Assembly (NCBI RefSeq): GCF_007290395.2
Contig: NZ_CP041656.2
Span: 3,224,001-3,288,000, forward strand
DNA length: 64,000 nucleotides
Direction of reading: 5' to 3'
From: Bradyrhizobium cosmicum
Lineage (GTDB): Bacteria > Pseudomonadota > Alphaproteobacteria > Rhizobiales > Xanthobacteraceae
Part shown: positions 53,607-63,925 of the stretch, piece after piece
Numbering within the stretch: position 1 is the stretch's first letter
Layout: each line of letters opens with the position of its first letter
Made by a program: the position numbers and the translations under genes
The notes under the pieces: generated by a model
What the model was told of the DNA's origin: nothing
The model's input: the letters and a program-made list of their open reading frames with translations, nothing else
Databases searched by the model: none

Positions 53607-55892
53607 ATGGTGTATCGGCGCCACAGACCAACGCAGATGATGGCCGCAACCGAATCGGTTGCCGTGGCCCCGACTGCGCCGGTGGCCCGCCCGGCCAAGC
53701 CGCGTGCGCGCATGATGCGTCAATATGACCTCGTCGAGCGCGTCAGGTCCTACAATCCGAATACCAACGAAGACCTGCTGAACCGGGCCTATGTCTACGC
53801 CATGAAGGCGCATGGTTCGCAGACCCGCGCCTCGGGCGATCCGTATTTCTCGCATCCGCTCGAAGTGGCAGCGATTCTCACCGACCTGAAGCTCGACGAT
53901 GCCACCATCGTGGCCGCGCTGCTGCACGACACGATCGAGGACACCGAGGCGACGCGGGCCGAGATCGACCAGATCTTCGGCCCCGAGATCGGAGCGCTGG
54001 TCGAGGGCCTGACCAAGCTGAAGCGCCTTGAGCTGGTGTCGCGCGAGGCCAAGCAGGCCGAGAACCTGCGCAAATTGTTGCTGGCCATTGCTGACGATGT
54101 CCGTGTGCTTCTGGTCAAGCTTGCCGACCGCCTGCACAACATGCGCACCCTGGATTTCGTGCCGACGGAATCGCGCCGCCGCATCGCCGAGGAGACGCTC
54201 GATATCTATGCGCCGCTGGCGGGGCGCATGGGCATGCAGGAAATGCGCGAGGAGCTGGAGGATCTGTCCTTCCGCACGCTCGATCCCGAAGCCTATACGG
54301 TGGTGATGCAGCGCCTCGACGCGCTTGCCGAGCGCAACCGCAATCTGATCGGCGAGATCGAGGACCAGCTCTCCAACAATCTGCGCCACCGCGGCCTCGG
54401 TGCGCGGGTCTACGGCCGCCGCAAGAAGCCATTCTCGATCTGGACCAAGATGGAGCGCAAGTCGATCGGCTTCGAGCAATTGTCCGACATCTTCGGCTTT
54501 CGCGTCGTCGTCAACGACATCGAGTCCTGCTATCGCGCGCTCGGCATCGTCCACACCACCTGGCCGGTCGTGCCGGGCCGCTTCAAGGACTACATCTCGA
54601 CGCCGAAGCAGAACGACTACCGCTCGATCCACACCACCGTGATCGGTCCCGGCAACCAGCGCGTCGAGCTCCAGATCCGCACCGAGGAGATGGACCAGAT
54701 TGCCGAGCGCGGCATCGCCGCGCACGCGTTCTACAAGGAAGGCGCGGGCTCGCCGACCGAATTCCTCAAGCGCGAGTCCAACGCGTTTGCCTGGCTGCGC
54801 CATACCATCGGCATCCTCTCCGAGAGCGCCAACCCCGAGGAATTCCTCGAACATACCAAGCTCGAGCTGTTCCACGACCAGGTGTTCTGCTTCACGCCGA
54901 AGGGCAAGCTGATCGCGCTGCCGCGCCATGCCAACGTGATCGACTTCGCCTATGCCGTGCATACCGACGTCGGCAACAGCGCGGTCGGCTGCAAGATCAA
55001 CGGCAAGTTCGCGCCGCTGTCCTCCGAGCTGCAGAACGGCGACGAGGTCGAGGTGCTGACCTCTGAAGCGCAAGCGGCGCCGCCCTCGGCCTGGGAGACG
55101 CTGGCGGTCACCGGCAAGGCCCGGGCCGCGATCCGCCGCGCCACGCGCACCGCCGTGCGCGACCAATATGTCGGTCTCGGCCGGCGCATCGTGGAGCGCC
55201 TGTTCGAGCGCGCCAAGATCGAATACGCCGACGACAAGCTCAAGGGGGCGCTGCCGCGGCTCGCGCGCACCTCGATCGAGGACGTCATGGCAGCGGTCGG
55301 ACGTGGCGAGATCAAGGCCTCCCACGTCGCGCGGGCGATGTATCCCGACTACAAGGAGGAGCGCGTCGCGCGCTACGGCGTCAAGAAGGGGCTCGCCGCC
55401 AAGCTCAAGGAGAAATCGTCTGAGCCTCCGCGCAGCCCGGTCGCGATCCCGATCGGCGGCATCAATTCCGACCTGCCGGTGAAGTTCGCGCCGAATGGCG
55501 GCGCCGTGCCCGGCGACCGCATCGTCGGCATCGTCACGCCGGGCGAGGGCATCACGATCTATCCGATCCAGGCGCCGGCCCTGAAGGATTTCGAGGAAGA
55601 GCCGGAGCGCTGGCTCGACGTGCGCTGGGACATCGAGGACTCCGTGCCGCAGCGCTTTCCGGCCCGGATCAGAGTCGAGAACGTCAACGAGCCCGGCGCG
55701 CTGGCGCAGATCGCGACCGTGATCGCCGAGCATGACGGCAACATCGACAACATCAGCATGCAGCGCCGCTCGCCTGACTTCACGGAGACGACGATCGATC
55801 TCGAAGTCTACGATCTCAAGCATTTGAGCGCGATCCTCGCCCAACTGCGCGCGAAGGCGGTCGTTGCCCGCGTCGAACGTGTTAATGGATAG
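53607..55892 (+). CDS. rsh: Bifunctional (p)ppGpp synthetase/hydrolase
   Basis: A 761-residue long-RSH stringent-response enzyme. The HD hydrolase domain has FSHPLEVAAILTDLKLDD and HDTIED (107-112), plus LVKLADRLHNMRTL. The synthetase domain has RRKKPFSIWTKMERK, FGFRVVVNDIESCY and KDYISTPKQNDYRSIHTTV. The TGS domain follows (CFTPKGKLIALPRHANVIDF), and an ACT domain is at the C-terminus (VNEPGALAQIATVIAEHDGN). Both catalytic sets are intact, so it should make and degrade (p)ppGpp. The start is ATG 53607; ATG 53637/53640 and later codons are possible. Confidence 0.97.
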   Translation: MVYRRHRPTQMMAATESVAVAPTAPVARPAKPRARMMRQYDLVERVRSYNPNTNEDLLNRAYVYAMKAHGSQTRASGDPYFSHPLEVAAILTDLKLDDATIVAALLHDTIEDTEATRAEIDQIFGPEIGALVEGLTKLKRLELVSREAKQAENLRKLLLAIADDVRVLLVKLADRLHNMRTLDFVPTESRRRIAEETLDIYAPLAGRMGMQEMREELEDLSFRTLDPEAYTVVMQRLDALAERNRNLIGEIEDQLSNNLRHRGLGARVYGRRKKPFSIWTKMERKSIGFEQLSDIFGFRVVVNDIESCYRALGIVHTTWPVVPGRFKDYISTPKQNDYRSIHTTVIGPGNQRVELQIRTEEMDQIAERGIAAHAFYKEGAGSPTEFLKRESNAFAWLRHTIGILSESANPEEFLEHTKLELFHDQVFCFTPKGKLIALPRHANVIDFAYAVHTDVGNSAVGCKINGKFAPLSSELQNGDEVEVLTSEAQAAPPSAWETLAVTGKARAAIRRATRTAVRDQYVGLGRRIVERLFERAKIEYADDKLKGALPRLARTSIEDVMAAVGRGEIKASHVARAMYPDYKEERVARYGVKKGLAAKLKEKSSEPPRSPVAIPIGGINSDLPVKFAPNGGAVPGDRIVGIVTPGEGITIYPIQAPALKDFEEEPERWLDVRWDIEDSVPQRFPARIRVENVNEPGALAQIATVIAEHDGNIDNISMQRRSPDFTETTIDLEVYDLKHLSAILAQLRAKAVVARVERVNG

Positions 55893-55937
55893 ACGCATCT
55901 CGCATGCGTCTGCTCCCCTGATTCCGTGAGTCCTGAA

Positions 55938-56690
55938 ATGCCCGCTTCTCCGCTCCGCCTCGGCGTCAATGTCGACCATGTCGCGACCCTGCGTAATGCG
56001 CGCGGCGGCCGCAATCCCGATCCGGTGCGCGCGGCGCTGCTTGCGATCGAGGCCGGCGCTGACGGCATCACTGCCCACTTGCGCGAGGATCGCCGGCACA
56101 TCCGCGACGAGGACATGGCGCGGCTCAAGGCCGAGATCTCCAAGCCGCTCAATTTCGAGATGGCGGCGACCGACGACATGATGCGGATCTCGCTCGCCAC
56201 CAGGCCGCATGCGGTGTGCCTGGTGCCCGAGCGCCGGCAGGAGGTGACGACGGAAGGCGGGCTCGACGTGGTCGGCCAGCACAATGCGCTCGCGCCCTAT
56301 ATCGCGCGGCTGAACGATGCCGGCATCCGCGTTTCGCTGTTCATCGCCGCCGATCCCGCACAGATCGAGATGGCGGCGCGGCTGCGCGCGCCCGTGATCG
56401 AGATCCACACCGGCGCCTGGTGCGACGCCGTGGTCGACGGCCACACCGGCAAGGCCGATGCGGAGTGGAAGCGGATCGTGGCGGGCGTGAAGCTGGCGAA
56501 GGACGCCGGGCTGGAAGTGCACGCCGGCCACGGGCTCGACTACGTGACGGCGGAGAGCATCGCGGCGCTGCCTGAGATCATGGAGCTCAACATCGGCTAC
56601 TACATGATCGGCGAAGCCTTGTTCGTCGGCCTCGCCGAGACCGTCCGCAGCATGCGCGCGGCGATGGAGCGCGGCCGGAGCCGGGCATGA
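55938..56690 (+). CDS. pdxJ: Pyridoxine 5'-phosphate synthase
   Basis: A 250-residue TIM barrel making pyridoxine phosphate from 3-amino-2-oxopropyl phosphate and deoxyxylulose phosphate. [19 protein letters not shown] is the N-terminal signature; [50 protein letters not shown] and [10 protein letters not shown] are all conserved. ATG 55938 was chosen; GTG 55926 is possible. It overlaps acpS by ATGA and starts the pdxJ-acpS-lepB-rnc-era run. Confidence 0.97.
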   Translation: MPASPLRLGVNVDHVATLRNARGGRNPDPVRAALLAIEAGADGITAHLREDRRHIRDEDMARLKAEISKPLNFEMAATDDMMRISLATRPHAVCLVPERRQEVTTEGGLDVVGQHNALAPYIARLNDAGIRVSLFIAADPAQIEMAARLRAPVIEIHTGAWCDAVVDGHTGKADAEWKRIVAGVKLAKDAGLEVHAGHGLDYVTAESIAALPEIMELNIGYYMIGEALFVGLAETVRSMRAAMERGRSRA

Positions 56691-57106
56691 TCATCGGCAT
56701 CGGCTCCGACCTGATCGACATCACCCGCGTCGGCAAGGTGATCGAGCGCCATGGCGAGCGCTTCCTCGACCGCATCTTCACCGCGGCCGAGCGCGCCAAG
56801 GCGGAGCGCCGGGCCAAGAACGAGAAGATGGTGGTCGCGACCTACGCCAAGCGCTTTGCCGCCAAGGAGGCCTGCTCCAAGGCGCTCGGCACTGGCATCC
56901 GGCGCGGAGTCTGGTGGCGGGACATGGGCGTGGTCAACCTGCCGGGGGGCCGGCCGACCATGCAATTGACGGGCGGGGCGCTCGCCCGGCTCCAGGCCCT
57001 GACGCCGGAGGGGTTCGAGGCGAGGATCGACCTGTCGATCACCGATGACTGGCCGCTGGCACAGGCGTTCGTCGTCATTTCCGCCGTGCCGCGGGCCAAG
57101 CCCTGA
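56687..57106 (+). CDS. acpS: Holo-[acyl-carrier-protein] synthase
   Basis: A 139-residue phosphopantetheinyl transferase that activates acyl carrier protein. [20 protein letters not shown] holds the metal-binding Asp; [11 protein letters not shown] and [19 protein letters not shown] hold the Glu and Lys; [16 protein letters not shown] ends the fold. It is somewhat longer than the roughly 126 residues of E. coli AcpS. The 4-nt overlap with pdxJ implies coupling. Confidence 0.97.
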   Translation: MIIGIGSDLIDITRVGKVIERHGERFLDRIFTAAERAKAERRAKNEKMVVATYAKRFAAKEACSKALGTGIRRGVWWRDMGVVNLPGGRPTMQLTGGALARLQALTPEGFEARIDLSITDDWPLAQAFVVISAVPRAKP

Positions 57107-57354
57107 CAATCAACAGGCCATTTTATAATTCGTATTAGAGATCAATATCTTACGAAGTTTTGACGCGATCCTTGATTGCGTGGCTCCCGACAACCGTCTA
57201 AAAGTCCGCCGACGCAAATCAGGCTGGGCGAATTCGGCTTTACGCCGGAATTGGCCCTCACTATCAGAATCAGGACAATCTCCTTGGGCCGCGAGCGATG
57301 GGCTGTTCGCGGGAGGAGGGCGCTCTGTGACCGCCGGCCGGAATTGAGAGAGCA

Positions 57355-58119
57355 ATGAGCGTGACTTCAGGAACAAAAACCGAGAGCGGCGTCGGCGAGA
57401 CGATCCGGGTCGTGATCCACGCTCTCCTGATCGCGCTGGTGATCCGCACGTTCCTGTTCCAGCCGTTCAACATTCCGTCCGGTTCGATGAAGGCGACGCT
57501 GCTGGTCGGCGACTATCTGTTCGTTTCGAAATACTCCTACGGCTACAGCCACTACTCGATCCCGTTCTCGCCGCCGCTGTTTTCGGGGCGGATCTGGGGC
57601 TCCGATCCGAACCGCGGCGACATCGTGGTGTTCCGGCTGCCGAAGGACGATTCCACCGACTACATCAAGCGCGTCATCGGCCTTCCCGGCGATCGCGTCC
57701 AGATGAAGGACGGGCTGCTCTACATCAACGACACCCCGGTCGAGCGGCAGCGCATGAGCGAGTTCGTCGGCGAGGATCCCTGCGGCTCCGAAGGTGGCGG
57801 CATCTCTCGCGTGAAACGCTGGAAGGAGACGCTGCCCAACGGCGTGTCCTATGAGACGCTGGACTGCGCCGACAACGGCTACATGGACAACACCAACGTC
57901 TACAACGTGCCACCCGGCCATTTTTTCATGATGGGTGACAACCGCGACAACTCCACCGACAGCCGCTTCCTCGGCCAGGTCGGCTACGTGCCGCAGGAAA
58001 ACCTGATCGGCCGTGCCCAGATGATCTTCTTCTCCATCGCCGAAGGCGAGCACGCCTGGATGTTCTGGCGCTGGCCGTGGGCGGTGCGCTGGAATCGCTT
58101 CTTCAAAATCGTCCGATGA
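57355..58119 (+). CDS. lepB: Signal peptidase I
   Basis: A 254-residue inner-membrane protease that removes signal peptides. There is one N-terminal helix (VIHALLIALVIRTFLFQPFN), Ser44 in NIPSGSMKATLLVGDYL, Lys105 in DYIKRVIGLPGDRV, and GHFFMMGDNRDNSTDSR. The Ser/Lys dyad is intact. A Cys pair occurs in the loop (DPCGSEG and LDCADNG). About 248 bp without a gene precede it and should carry its promoter. Its stop overlaps rnc by ATGA. Confidence 0.97.
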   Translation: MSVTSGTKTESGVGETIRVVIHALLIALVIRTFLFQPFNIPSGSMKATLLVGDYLFVSKYSYGYSHYSIPFSPPLFSGRIWGSDPNRGDIVVFRLPKDDSTDYIKRVIGLPGDRVQMKDGLLYINDTPVERQRMSEFVGEDPCGSEGGGISRVKRWKETLPNGVSYETLDCADNGYMDNTNVYNVPPGHFFMMGDNRDNSTDSRFLGQVGYVPQENLIGRAQMIFFSIAEGEHAWMFWRWPWAVRWNRFFKIVR

Positions 58120-58937
58120 AAGACGAAGCCAAGGATATCGCAAGCCAGCCGATCGAGGCGCAAGCCGTCCCTGAGGGCGAAGCTGCATCGAAGACGCCTG
58201 CGAAGAAGAAGCGGGTACGCAAGGCCAAGGTCAAGGCGACTGACGCGAATGCAGCGCTCGAGGCGCGCATTGGTTACAGCTTTGCGGATCCGAACCAGTT
58301 GATCCAGGCGATCACGCATGTCTCGGCGCTGAAGTCCGGGCGCAAGCGCGGCGACAGCTACCAGCGGCTCGAATTCCTCGGCGACCACGTGCTCGGGCTC
58401 GTCGTTTCCGACATGCTCTATCACGCCTTCCCGAACGCCGACGAAGGCGAGCTGTCCAAGCGACTTGCCGAGCTCGTGCGCAAGGAAAGCTGCGCCGATG
58501 TCGCCAAGTCGCTCGGTCTGCTCGACGACATCAAGCTCGGTTCGGTCGGCCCCGCCGCCGACGGACGTCTGCGCAAGTCCATCCTCGGCGACATCTGCGA
58601 GGCCGTGATCGGCGCCATCTTCCTCGACGGCGGCCACGCGGCGGCGTCCGACTTCGTCAAGCGGAACTGGACCGAGCGCATGCACAAGCCGCGGCGTCCG
58701 TTGCGCGATCCCAAGACCGTGCTGCAGGAATGGGCGCAGGGCAAGGGATTGCCGACGCCGGTCTATCGCGAGGTCGAGCGCACCGGCCCGCATCACGATC
58801 CGCAGTTCCGCGTCGCGGTGGACTTACCGGGATTGGCGCCGGCCGAAGGCATTGGCGGCAGCAAGCGTGCGGCAGAGAAGGTGGCGGCCTCGGTGATGAT
58901 CGAACGTGAAGGTGTTGGCGGCGGCAATGACGGCTGA
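58116..58937 (+). CDS. rnc: Ribonuclease III
   Basis: A 273-residue double-strand-specific endoribonuclease that processes rRNA precursors. The catalytic signature is YQRLEFLGDHVLGLVVSDML; DICEAVIGAIFLDGG holds the second metal-binding set; the dsRNA-binding domain covers LQEWAQGKGLPTPVYREV to the C-terminus. The first ~45 residues are an unusual Lys/Ala-rich extension (P-A-K-K-K-R-V-R-K-A-K-V-K-A). It is coupled to lepB (ATGA) and overlaps era by 11 nt. Confidence 0.97.
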   Translation: MKDEAKDIASQPIEAQAVPEGEAASKTPAKKKRVRKAKVKATDANAALEARIGYSFADPNQLIQAITHVSALKSGRKRGDSYQRLEFLGDHVLGLVVSDMLYHAFPNADEGELSKRLAELVRKESCADVAKSLGLLDDIKLGSVGPAADGRLRKSILGDICEAVIGAIFLDGGHAAASDFVKRNWTERMHKPRRPLRDPKTVLQEWAQGKGLPTPVYREVERTGPHHDPQFRVAVDLPGLAPAEGIGGSKRAAEKVAASVMIEREGVGGGNDG

Positions 58938-59853
58938 AGCAAGCGGTGAGACGCCTGCCGCGACGCGCTGCGGCTTCGTCGCGCTCATTGGCGCGCCGAA
59001 TGTCGGCAAATCCACGCTGGTCAATGCGCTGGTTGGGGCCAAGGTGACAATCGTCTCGCGCAAGGTGCAGACCACGCGCGCGCTGATCCGCGGCATCGTG
59101 ATCGAGAACAACGCGCAGATCATCCTGGTCGACACGCCCGGCATCTTCCTGCCCAAGCGAAGGCTCGACCGCGCCATGGTCTCGACCGCCTGGAGCGGGG
59201 CGCATGATGCCGATCTCGTCTGTGTGCTGATCGACGCCAAGGCCGGCATCGACGAGGAAGCCGAGGCGATCCTCACCAAGGTCGCGAGCGTCAATCACGA
59301 GAAGATTCTGGTGATCAACAAGGTCGATCTGGTCCAGCGCGAGAAGCTGCTGGCGCTGGCGCAGGCCGCCAACGAGCGTATGGCCTTCGCCAAGACTTTC
59401 ATGATCGCGGCGATCTCGGGCGACGGCGTCGACGACCTCAGGCAGACGCTTGCCGAGATGGTGCCGCCGGGCCCGTTCCTCTATCCCGAGGACCAGATGT
59501 CGGATGCGCCGATGCGGCAGCTCGCGGCCGAGATCACCCGCGAGAAGATCTATCGCAAGCTGCACCAGGAACTGCCCTACCAGTCCACGGTCGAGACCGA
59601 CAAGTGGGAGGAGCGCAAGGACAAGTCGGTGCGCATCGAGCAGACGATCTTCGTCGAGCGCGAGAGCCAGCGCAAGATCGTGCTCGGCGCGGGCGGCGCG
59701 ACCATCAAATCGATCGGTGCGGACTCGCGCAAGGAGATCGGCGAAATCCTGGGCGTGCCGGTGCATCTGTTCCTGTTCGTGAAGGTGCGCGAGAACTGGG
59801 GCGACGATCCCGATCGCTATCGCGAGATGGGCCTGGAATTTCCCAGGGAATAA
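58927..59853 (+). CDS. era: GTPase Era
   Basis: A 308-residue GTPase required for 16S maturation and 30S assembly. G1 is LIGAPNVGKSTLVNAL, the switch region TTRALIRG, G3 LVDTPGIF, G4 NKVD and G5 AISG. The KH domain has ERESQRKIVLGAGGATIKSI. It starts inside the rnc gene (ATG 58927), so translation is probably coupled. An in-frame ATG at 58906 is less likely. Confidence 0.97.
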   Translation: MTAEASGETPAATRCGFVALIGAPNVGKSTLVNALVGAKVTIVSRKVQTTRALIRGIVIENNAQIILVDTPGIFLPKRRLDRAMVSTAWSGAHDADLVCVLIDAKAGIDEEAEAILTKVASVNHEKILVINKVDLVQREKLLALAQAANERMAFAKTFMIAAISGDGVDDLRQTLAEMVPPGPFLYPEDQMSDAPMRQLAAEITREKIYRKLHQELPYQSTVETDKWEERKDKSVRIEQTIFVERESQRKIVLGAGGATIKSIGADSRKEIGEILGVPVHLFLFVKVRENWGDDPDRYREMGLEFPRE

Positions 59854-59874
59854 CCAAGAAAAGATCGGTCCCCG

Positions 59875-60255
59875 ATGAGCGTACCCAGCAACGTCCGGCG
59901 CTTCGAAGCGCTGCTCTATGCATCGTTGATGCTGGATGCCCTCTCGGTCGCGGTGCAGGACCGCACGCCCAATGCCGAGATGACCGAGCAGATGATCATG
60001 ACGGCGACCTTGCTCGCCGGCTGCATGATCCTGCTGCTGGTCTACTTCGTCTGGCTGGCGGCGCATTGGCGCAAGAACTGGCCGCGCTGGGTGCTGGCGG
60101 CAGCCCTGGCGCTGTCGGTGATCTCGCTCGGCCAGATCATCGGCGAGAAGGGGATGGAGCTCGACAGCGCCATCGAGATCGTCTCCTGCGTGCTGACGGC
60201 GATGGGCCTGTATTTCTCCTTCAGCGGGGATGCGAAGGGCTGGTTCAACGCGTGA
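59875..60255 (+). CDS. Small membrane protein between era and recO
   Basis: A 126-residue protein with four hydrophobic segments (LYASLMLDALSVAV; TATLLAGCMILLLVYFVWLA; WVLAAALALSVISLGQII; IEIVSCVLTAMGLYFSF). It ends in a polar tail, GDAKGWFNA. No domain is recognised. It begins 21 bp after era and precedes recO by 39 bp on the same strand, so it is part of this run, but nothing ties it to either protein's job. Confidence 0.75.
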   Translation: MSVPSNVRRFEALLYASLMLDALSVAVQDRTPNAEMTEQMIMTATLLAGCMILLLVYFVWLAAHWRKNWPRWVLAAALALSVISLGQIIGEKGMELDSAIEIVSCVLTAMGLYFSFSGDAKGWFNA

Positions 60256-60294
60256 GGTTTCGCGCGGTGCGGTAAATGCGCTACACTTGCTTCG

Positions 60295-61047
60295 ATGGAA
60301 TGGACCGACGAAGGCATCGTGCTGGGCGTGCGGCGGCATGGCGAGAGCAGCGCCATCGTCGAGCTGCTGACCCGCGCGCATGGACGGCATCTTGGCCTGG
60401 TCCGCGGCGGCGCCGGCTCGCGGATGCGGCCGCTGCTGCAGCCCGGCAATAGCGTCAGCGTGGTGTGGCGGGCGCGGCTCGACGAGCATCTCGGTACCTA
60501 TGCGATTGAAGGCCTGAAGCTGCGCGCGGCGACGCTGCTGGGGGCCTCCCACGGCGTCTACGGTGTCACCCATCTGGCCTCGATTGCGCGGCTGCTGCCC
60601 GAACGCGATCCGCACAAAGAGATGTTTGCGATGCTCGAACATTCGCTCGATGATTTCGACGATATCGGCAGCGCCGCCGTGCACGTGATCCATTTCGAGC
60701 TGGCGATGCTGGCCGAACTCGGCTTCGGGCTGGCGCTGGACAATTGCGCCGTGACCGGGGAGACCACGGACCTGATCTATGTCTCGCCAAAATCCGGTGG
60801 TGCGGTGTCACGCGGTGCGGGCGAGCCGTGGCGCGACCGCCTCTTGCGTCTGCCGCCGTTCCTGCGCCAAGGCGAAGTGCAGGGCGAACTTACCGATGAG
60901 GATCTGCAGGACGGCTTCCGGCTCACCGGCCTGTTCCTGCTGCGCCACGTGCTGGAGCCGCGGGGGCAGGGCCATTCCGACGCGCGGGCCGGCTTCATCA
61001 ATGCCCTGACACGTCAGCAGGCCAAGGCGGCGCTTCCGGCGCCATGA
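60295..61047 (+). CDS. recO: DNA repair protein RecO
   Basis: A 250-residue recombination mediator. [20 protein letters not shown] and [20 protein letters not shown] form the OB-fold. The helical C-terminal region ([20 protein letters not shown]) ends in a [13 protein letters not shown] segment. The Cys cluster of zinc-containing RecO is reduced to one clear Cys (DNCAVTG). It anneals SSB-coated DNA and helps RecR load RecA. Order era-X-recO is normal in this group. Confidence 0.95.
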   Translation: MEWTDEGIVLGVRRHGESSAIVELLTRAHGRHLGLVRGGAGSRMRPLLQPGNSVSVVWRARLDEHLGTYAIEGLKLRAATLLGASHGVYGVTHLASIARLLPERDPHKEMFAMLEHSLDDFDDIGSAAVHVIHFELAMLAELGFGLALDNCAVTGETTDLIYVSPKSGGAVSRGAGEPWRDRLLRLPPFLRQGEVQGELTDEDLQDGFRLTGLFLLRHVLEPRGQGHSDARAGFINALTRQQAKAALPAP

Positions 61048-61151
61048 CTTCACGGCGGCTCTGCCCTGTCATGGAACATGGCGCCCCCCGGGAACGAAAG
61101 CCGGCAGGTCGAGTTGGCCCGGCAGGTTCCATCACGGGGACGGCCTAAAGG

Positions 61152-61427
61152 TTGATCAGGGGATTTGCCTTCTCGGTGGCGCTGCTTGCGTTCGCGCCGG
61201 ATGCCATGGCCGCCGAACCGCAATCCGGCGTGTTTCGCCGGGCATCCTGCACGGTCGTGCGGTACTATGTGGCGAAATATTCCGCCGCGGCCGCAGAGAC
61301 ATGGGCGCGGTCCAAGGGCGCAACGGAGGCCGAGATCGAGGTGGCCCGGCGTTGCCTGACCAATGCGCCCGTGACCGCGCAGGCCAAGACCCAGCAGACC
61401 TTCACAGCCGGCTGGGCGGGGCAATAG
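61152..61427 (+). CDS. Small exported hypothetical protein
   Basis: A 91-residue protein with a signal peptide (FAFSVALLAFAPDAMAA) and a mature part of about 70 residues: RRASCTVVRYYVAKYSAAAA, WARSKGATEAEIEVARRCL and a Q/T-rich end. It contains two Cys that could form a bridge. The start is TTG 61152, as no ATG precedes the signal sequence; this and the small size limit confidence. It stands between recO and parC with 60-104 bp on each side. Confidence 0.6.
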   Translation: MIRGFAFSVALLAFAPDAMAAEPQSGVFRRASCTVVRYYVAKYSAAAAETWARSKGATEAEIEVARRCLTNAPVTAQAKTQQTFTAGWAGQ

Positions 61428-61487
61428 AAGCCCACAGGGAACCAATCGATCCTTGCCCGATTCGCTTCCACGGTTTAACCGGGCGGC

Positions 61488-63746
61488 ATGGGAAAACGAA
61501 TCGTTCCGCCGGAAGAACCGGCCGAAATTCACGACGTGCCGCTGCGTGAAGCGCTGGAAGAGCGCTATCTTGCGTACGCGCTCTCGACCATCATGCACCG
61601 TGCGCTGCCGGACGCGCGCGACGGCCTGAAGCCGGTGCACCGGCGCATTCTCTACGGCATGCGCCTGCTCAGGCTCGACCCCGGCACGGCCTTCAAGAAA
61701 TCCGCCAAGATCGTCGGCGACGTGATGGGCTCGTTCCATCCGCATGGCGACCAGGCGATCTACGACGCCATGGTGCGCCTCGCGCAGGACTTCTCCTCGC
61801 GCTACCCGCTGGTCGACGGCCAGGGCAATTTCGGCAATATCGACGGCGATAATCCCGCCGCCTACCGCTACACCGAAGCGCGCATGACCGACGTCGCGCG
61901 GCTTCTGCTCGACGGCATCGATGAGGACGGGGTCGAATTCCGTCCCAACTACGACGGCCAGTCCAAGGAGCCGGTGGTTCTGCCGGGCGGCTTCCCGAAC
62001 CTGCTCGCCAACGGCGCGCAGGGCATCGCGGTCGGCATGGCGACCTCGATCCCGCCGCACAATGCCGCCGAACTTTGCGAGGCCGCGCTGCATCTGATCG
62101 AGAAGCCCGACGCGAAGTCGAAGGCACTGTTGAAGTGGGTGAAGGGCCCGGACTTCCCGACCGGCGGCATCATCGTCGATTCCAAGCAGGCCATTGCGGA
62201 AGCCTACACGACCGGCCGCGGCTCGTTCCGCGTTCGCGCCCGGTGGGAGCAGGAAGAGGGCACGCGCGGCACCTGGGTCGTCGTCGTCACCGAGATCCCT
62301 TTCCTGGTGCAGAAGTCGCGCCTCGTCGAGAAGATTGCCGAGTTGCTGGACCAGAAGAAGCTGCCGCTGGTCGGGGATGTCAGGGACGAGTCGGCCGAAG
62401 ACGTCCGCCTCGTCATCGAGCCGAAGTCGAAGAACGTCGATCCTGCCCTGATGATGGAATCGTTGTTCCGGCTGACCGAGCTCGAAAACAAGATTCCGCT
62501 GAACCTCAACGTGCTGCTGAAGGGCCGCGTCCCGAAGGTGGTGGGCCTCGCAGAGTGCCTGCGCGAATGGCTCGATCATCTGCGCGACGTGCTGATCCGC
62601 CGCACCAATTATCGCAAGACGCAGATCGAGAACCGGCTGGAAGTCCTCGGCGGGCTTCTGATTGCCTATCTCAACATCGACGAGGTGATCAGGATCATCC
62701 GCACCGAGGATGAGCCGAAGCCGGCGCTGATCAAGGCGTTCAAGCTCACCGAAGTTCAGGCTGAATCCATTCTCAACATGCGGCTCCGTTCGTTGCGCAA
62801 GCTCGAGGAGATGGAGATCCGCACCGAGGACAAGAATCTCCGCAACGAACTCAAGGGCATCAACGCGGTGCTCGCGTCCGAGCCGGAGCAGTGGAAGAAG
62901 GTCAGCGAGCAGGTCGGCAAGGTCCGCGACATGTTCGGGCCGAAGACGCCGCTCGGCAAGCGCCGCTCCACTTTTGCGGATGCACCCGAGCACGATCTCG
63001 CGGCGATGGAGGAAGCCCTCGTCGAGCGCGAACCGGTCACCGTCGTCGTGTCCGACAAGGGCTGGATTCGCACCATGAAGGGCCATGTCGAGGATCTCTC
63101 CGGCCTGACCTTCAAGCAGGACGACAAGCTCGGCTTCGCGTTCTTCGCGGAGACGACCTCGAAGCTGCTGCTGTTCGCGACCAACGGAAAATTCTACTCG
63201 CTCGATGTCGCAAAGCTGCCGGGCGGCCGCGGTCACGGCGAGCCGATCCGGCTGTTCATCGACCTCGAGCAGGAGGCCGCGCCGGTTGCGCTGTTCGTCA
63301 ACAAGGGCGGACGCAAATTCCTGGTCGCGAGCCACGAAGGCCAGGGCTTCGTCGTCAACGAGGACGATTGCGTCGGCACCACCAAGAAGGGCAAGCAGGT
63401 CCTCAACGTCGACATGCCGAACGAGGCGCGCGCGGTCACCGAGGTGATCGGTGACACCGTCGCGGTCATCGGCGAGAACCGCAAGATGCTGATCTTCCCG
63501 CTCGACCAGGTGCCGGAGATGGCGCGCGGCCGCGGCGTCCGCCTGCAGAAGTACAAGGACGGCGGCCTGTCCGACATTGCGGTGTTCGACGCCAAGGCGG
63601 GCCTGACCTGGAAAGACTCCGCGGGGCGCGAATTCTCCGCGACCATGAAGGAGCTCGCGGAGTGGAAAGGCAGCCGCGCCGACGCCGGCCGCCTGCCGCC
63701 GAAGGGTTTCCCGAAGTCGAACAAGTTCGGCAAGGTGATCGGGTAG
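61488..63746 (+). CDS. parC: DNA topoisomerase IV subunit A
   Basis: A 752-residue type IIA subunit that decatenates daughter chromosomes with Par[41 protein letters not shown], and the active-site Tyr in [10 protein letters not shown] are present. The coiled-coil region has [20 protein letters not shown], and a C-terminal beta-pinwheel with [20 protein letters not shown] follows. The absence of a GyrA box (QRRGGKG) favours ParC over GyrA. parE is not in the window. Confidence 0.97.
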   Translation: MGKRIVPPEEPAEIHDVPLREALEERYLAYALSTIMHRALPDARDGLKPVHRRILYGMRLLRLDPGTAFKKSAKIVGDVMGSFHPHGDQAIYDAMVRLAQDFSSRYPLVDGQGNFGNIDGDNPAAYRYTEARMTDVARLLLDGIDEDGVEFRPNYDGQSKEPVVLPGGFPNLLANGAQGIAVGMATSIPPHNAAELCEAALHLIEKPDAKSKALLKWVKGPDFPTGGIIVDSKQAIAEAYTTGRGSFRVRARWEQEEGTRGTWVVVVTEIPFLVQKSRLVEKIAELLDQKKLPLVGDVRDESAEDVRLVIEPKSKNVDPALMMESLFRLTELENKIPLNLNVLLKGRVPKVVGLAECLREWLDHLRDVLIRRTNYRKTQIENRLEVLGGLLIAYLNIDEVIRIIRTEDEPKPALIKAFKLTEVQAESILNMRLRSLRKLEEMEIRTEDKNLRNELKGINAVLASEPEQWKKVSEQVGKVRDMFGPKTPLGKRRSTFADAPEHDLAAMEEALVEREPVTVVVSDKGWIRTMKGHVEDLSGLTFKQDDKLGFAFFAETTSKLLLFATNGKFYSLDVAKLPGGRGHGEPIRLFIDLEQEAAPVALFVNKGGRKFLVASHEGQGFVVNEDDCVGTTKKGKQVLNVDMPNEARAVTEVIGDTVAVIGENRKMLIFPLDQVPEMARGRGVRLQKYKDGGLSDIAVFDAKAGLTWKDSAGREFSATMKELAEWKGSRADAGRLPPKGFPKSNKFGKVIG

Positions 63747-63756
63747 GGCGGCTCTC

Positions 63757-63800
63757 GTGTCCCGGACGCGCTGCAACGCTCTTGGCGTTGCGGCGCTGAG
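63757..63800. repeat. Short palindrome, GTGTCCCGGACG type
   Basis: GTCCCGGACGCG leads into the arms GCAACGCT and GGCGTTGC. It has the same organisation as the elements at 7742-7789 and 7947-7994, and like them it lies within about 80 bp of a family-A repeat. Confidence 0.55.
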
Positions 63801-63845
63801 CCGCGACCCACGCTGCGCGCAGTGTACGCACATCTGCCTCCACAT

Positions 63846-63925
63846 CGTCATTGCGAGCGCAGCGAAGCAATCCAGACTGCCTCTCCGGAAAGACTCTGGA
63901 TTGCTTTGCTGCGCTCGCAATGACG
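63846..63925. repeat. Palindromic repeat family A, copy 3
   Basis: 80 bp starting CGTCATTGCGAGCGCAGCG, with inner AATCCAGA and CTGGATT arms, ending CGCAATGACG. It is the third copy, after 7821-7910 and 32415-32500. No gene is seen between it and the window end. Confidence 0.88.

Noticed and set aside
53580..56531. Open frame of 983 codons antisense to rsh and pdxJ
   Set aside because: Shadow frame of high-GC coding sequence; both sense genes show complete domain sets.
61050..63920. Open frame of 956 codons antisense to parC
   Set aside because: Shadow frame; it also runs through repeat A copy 3 and has no recognisable domain.
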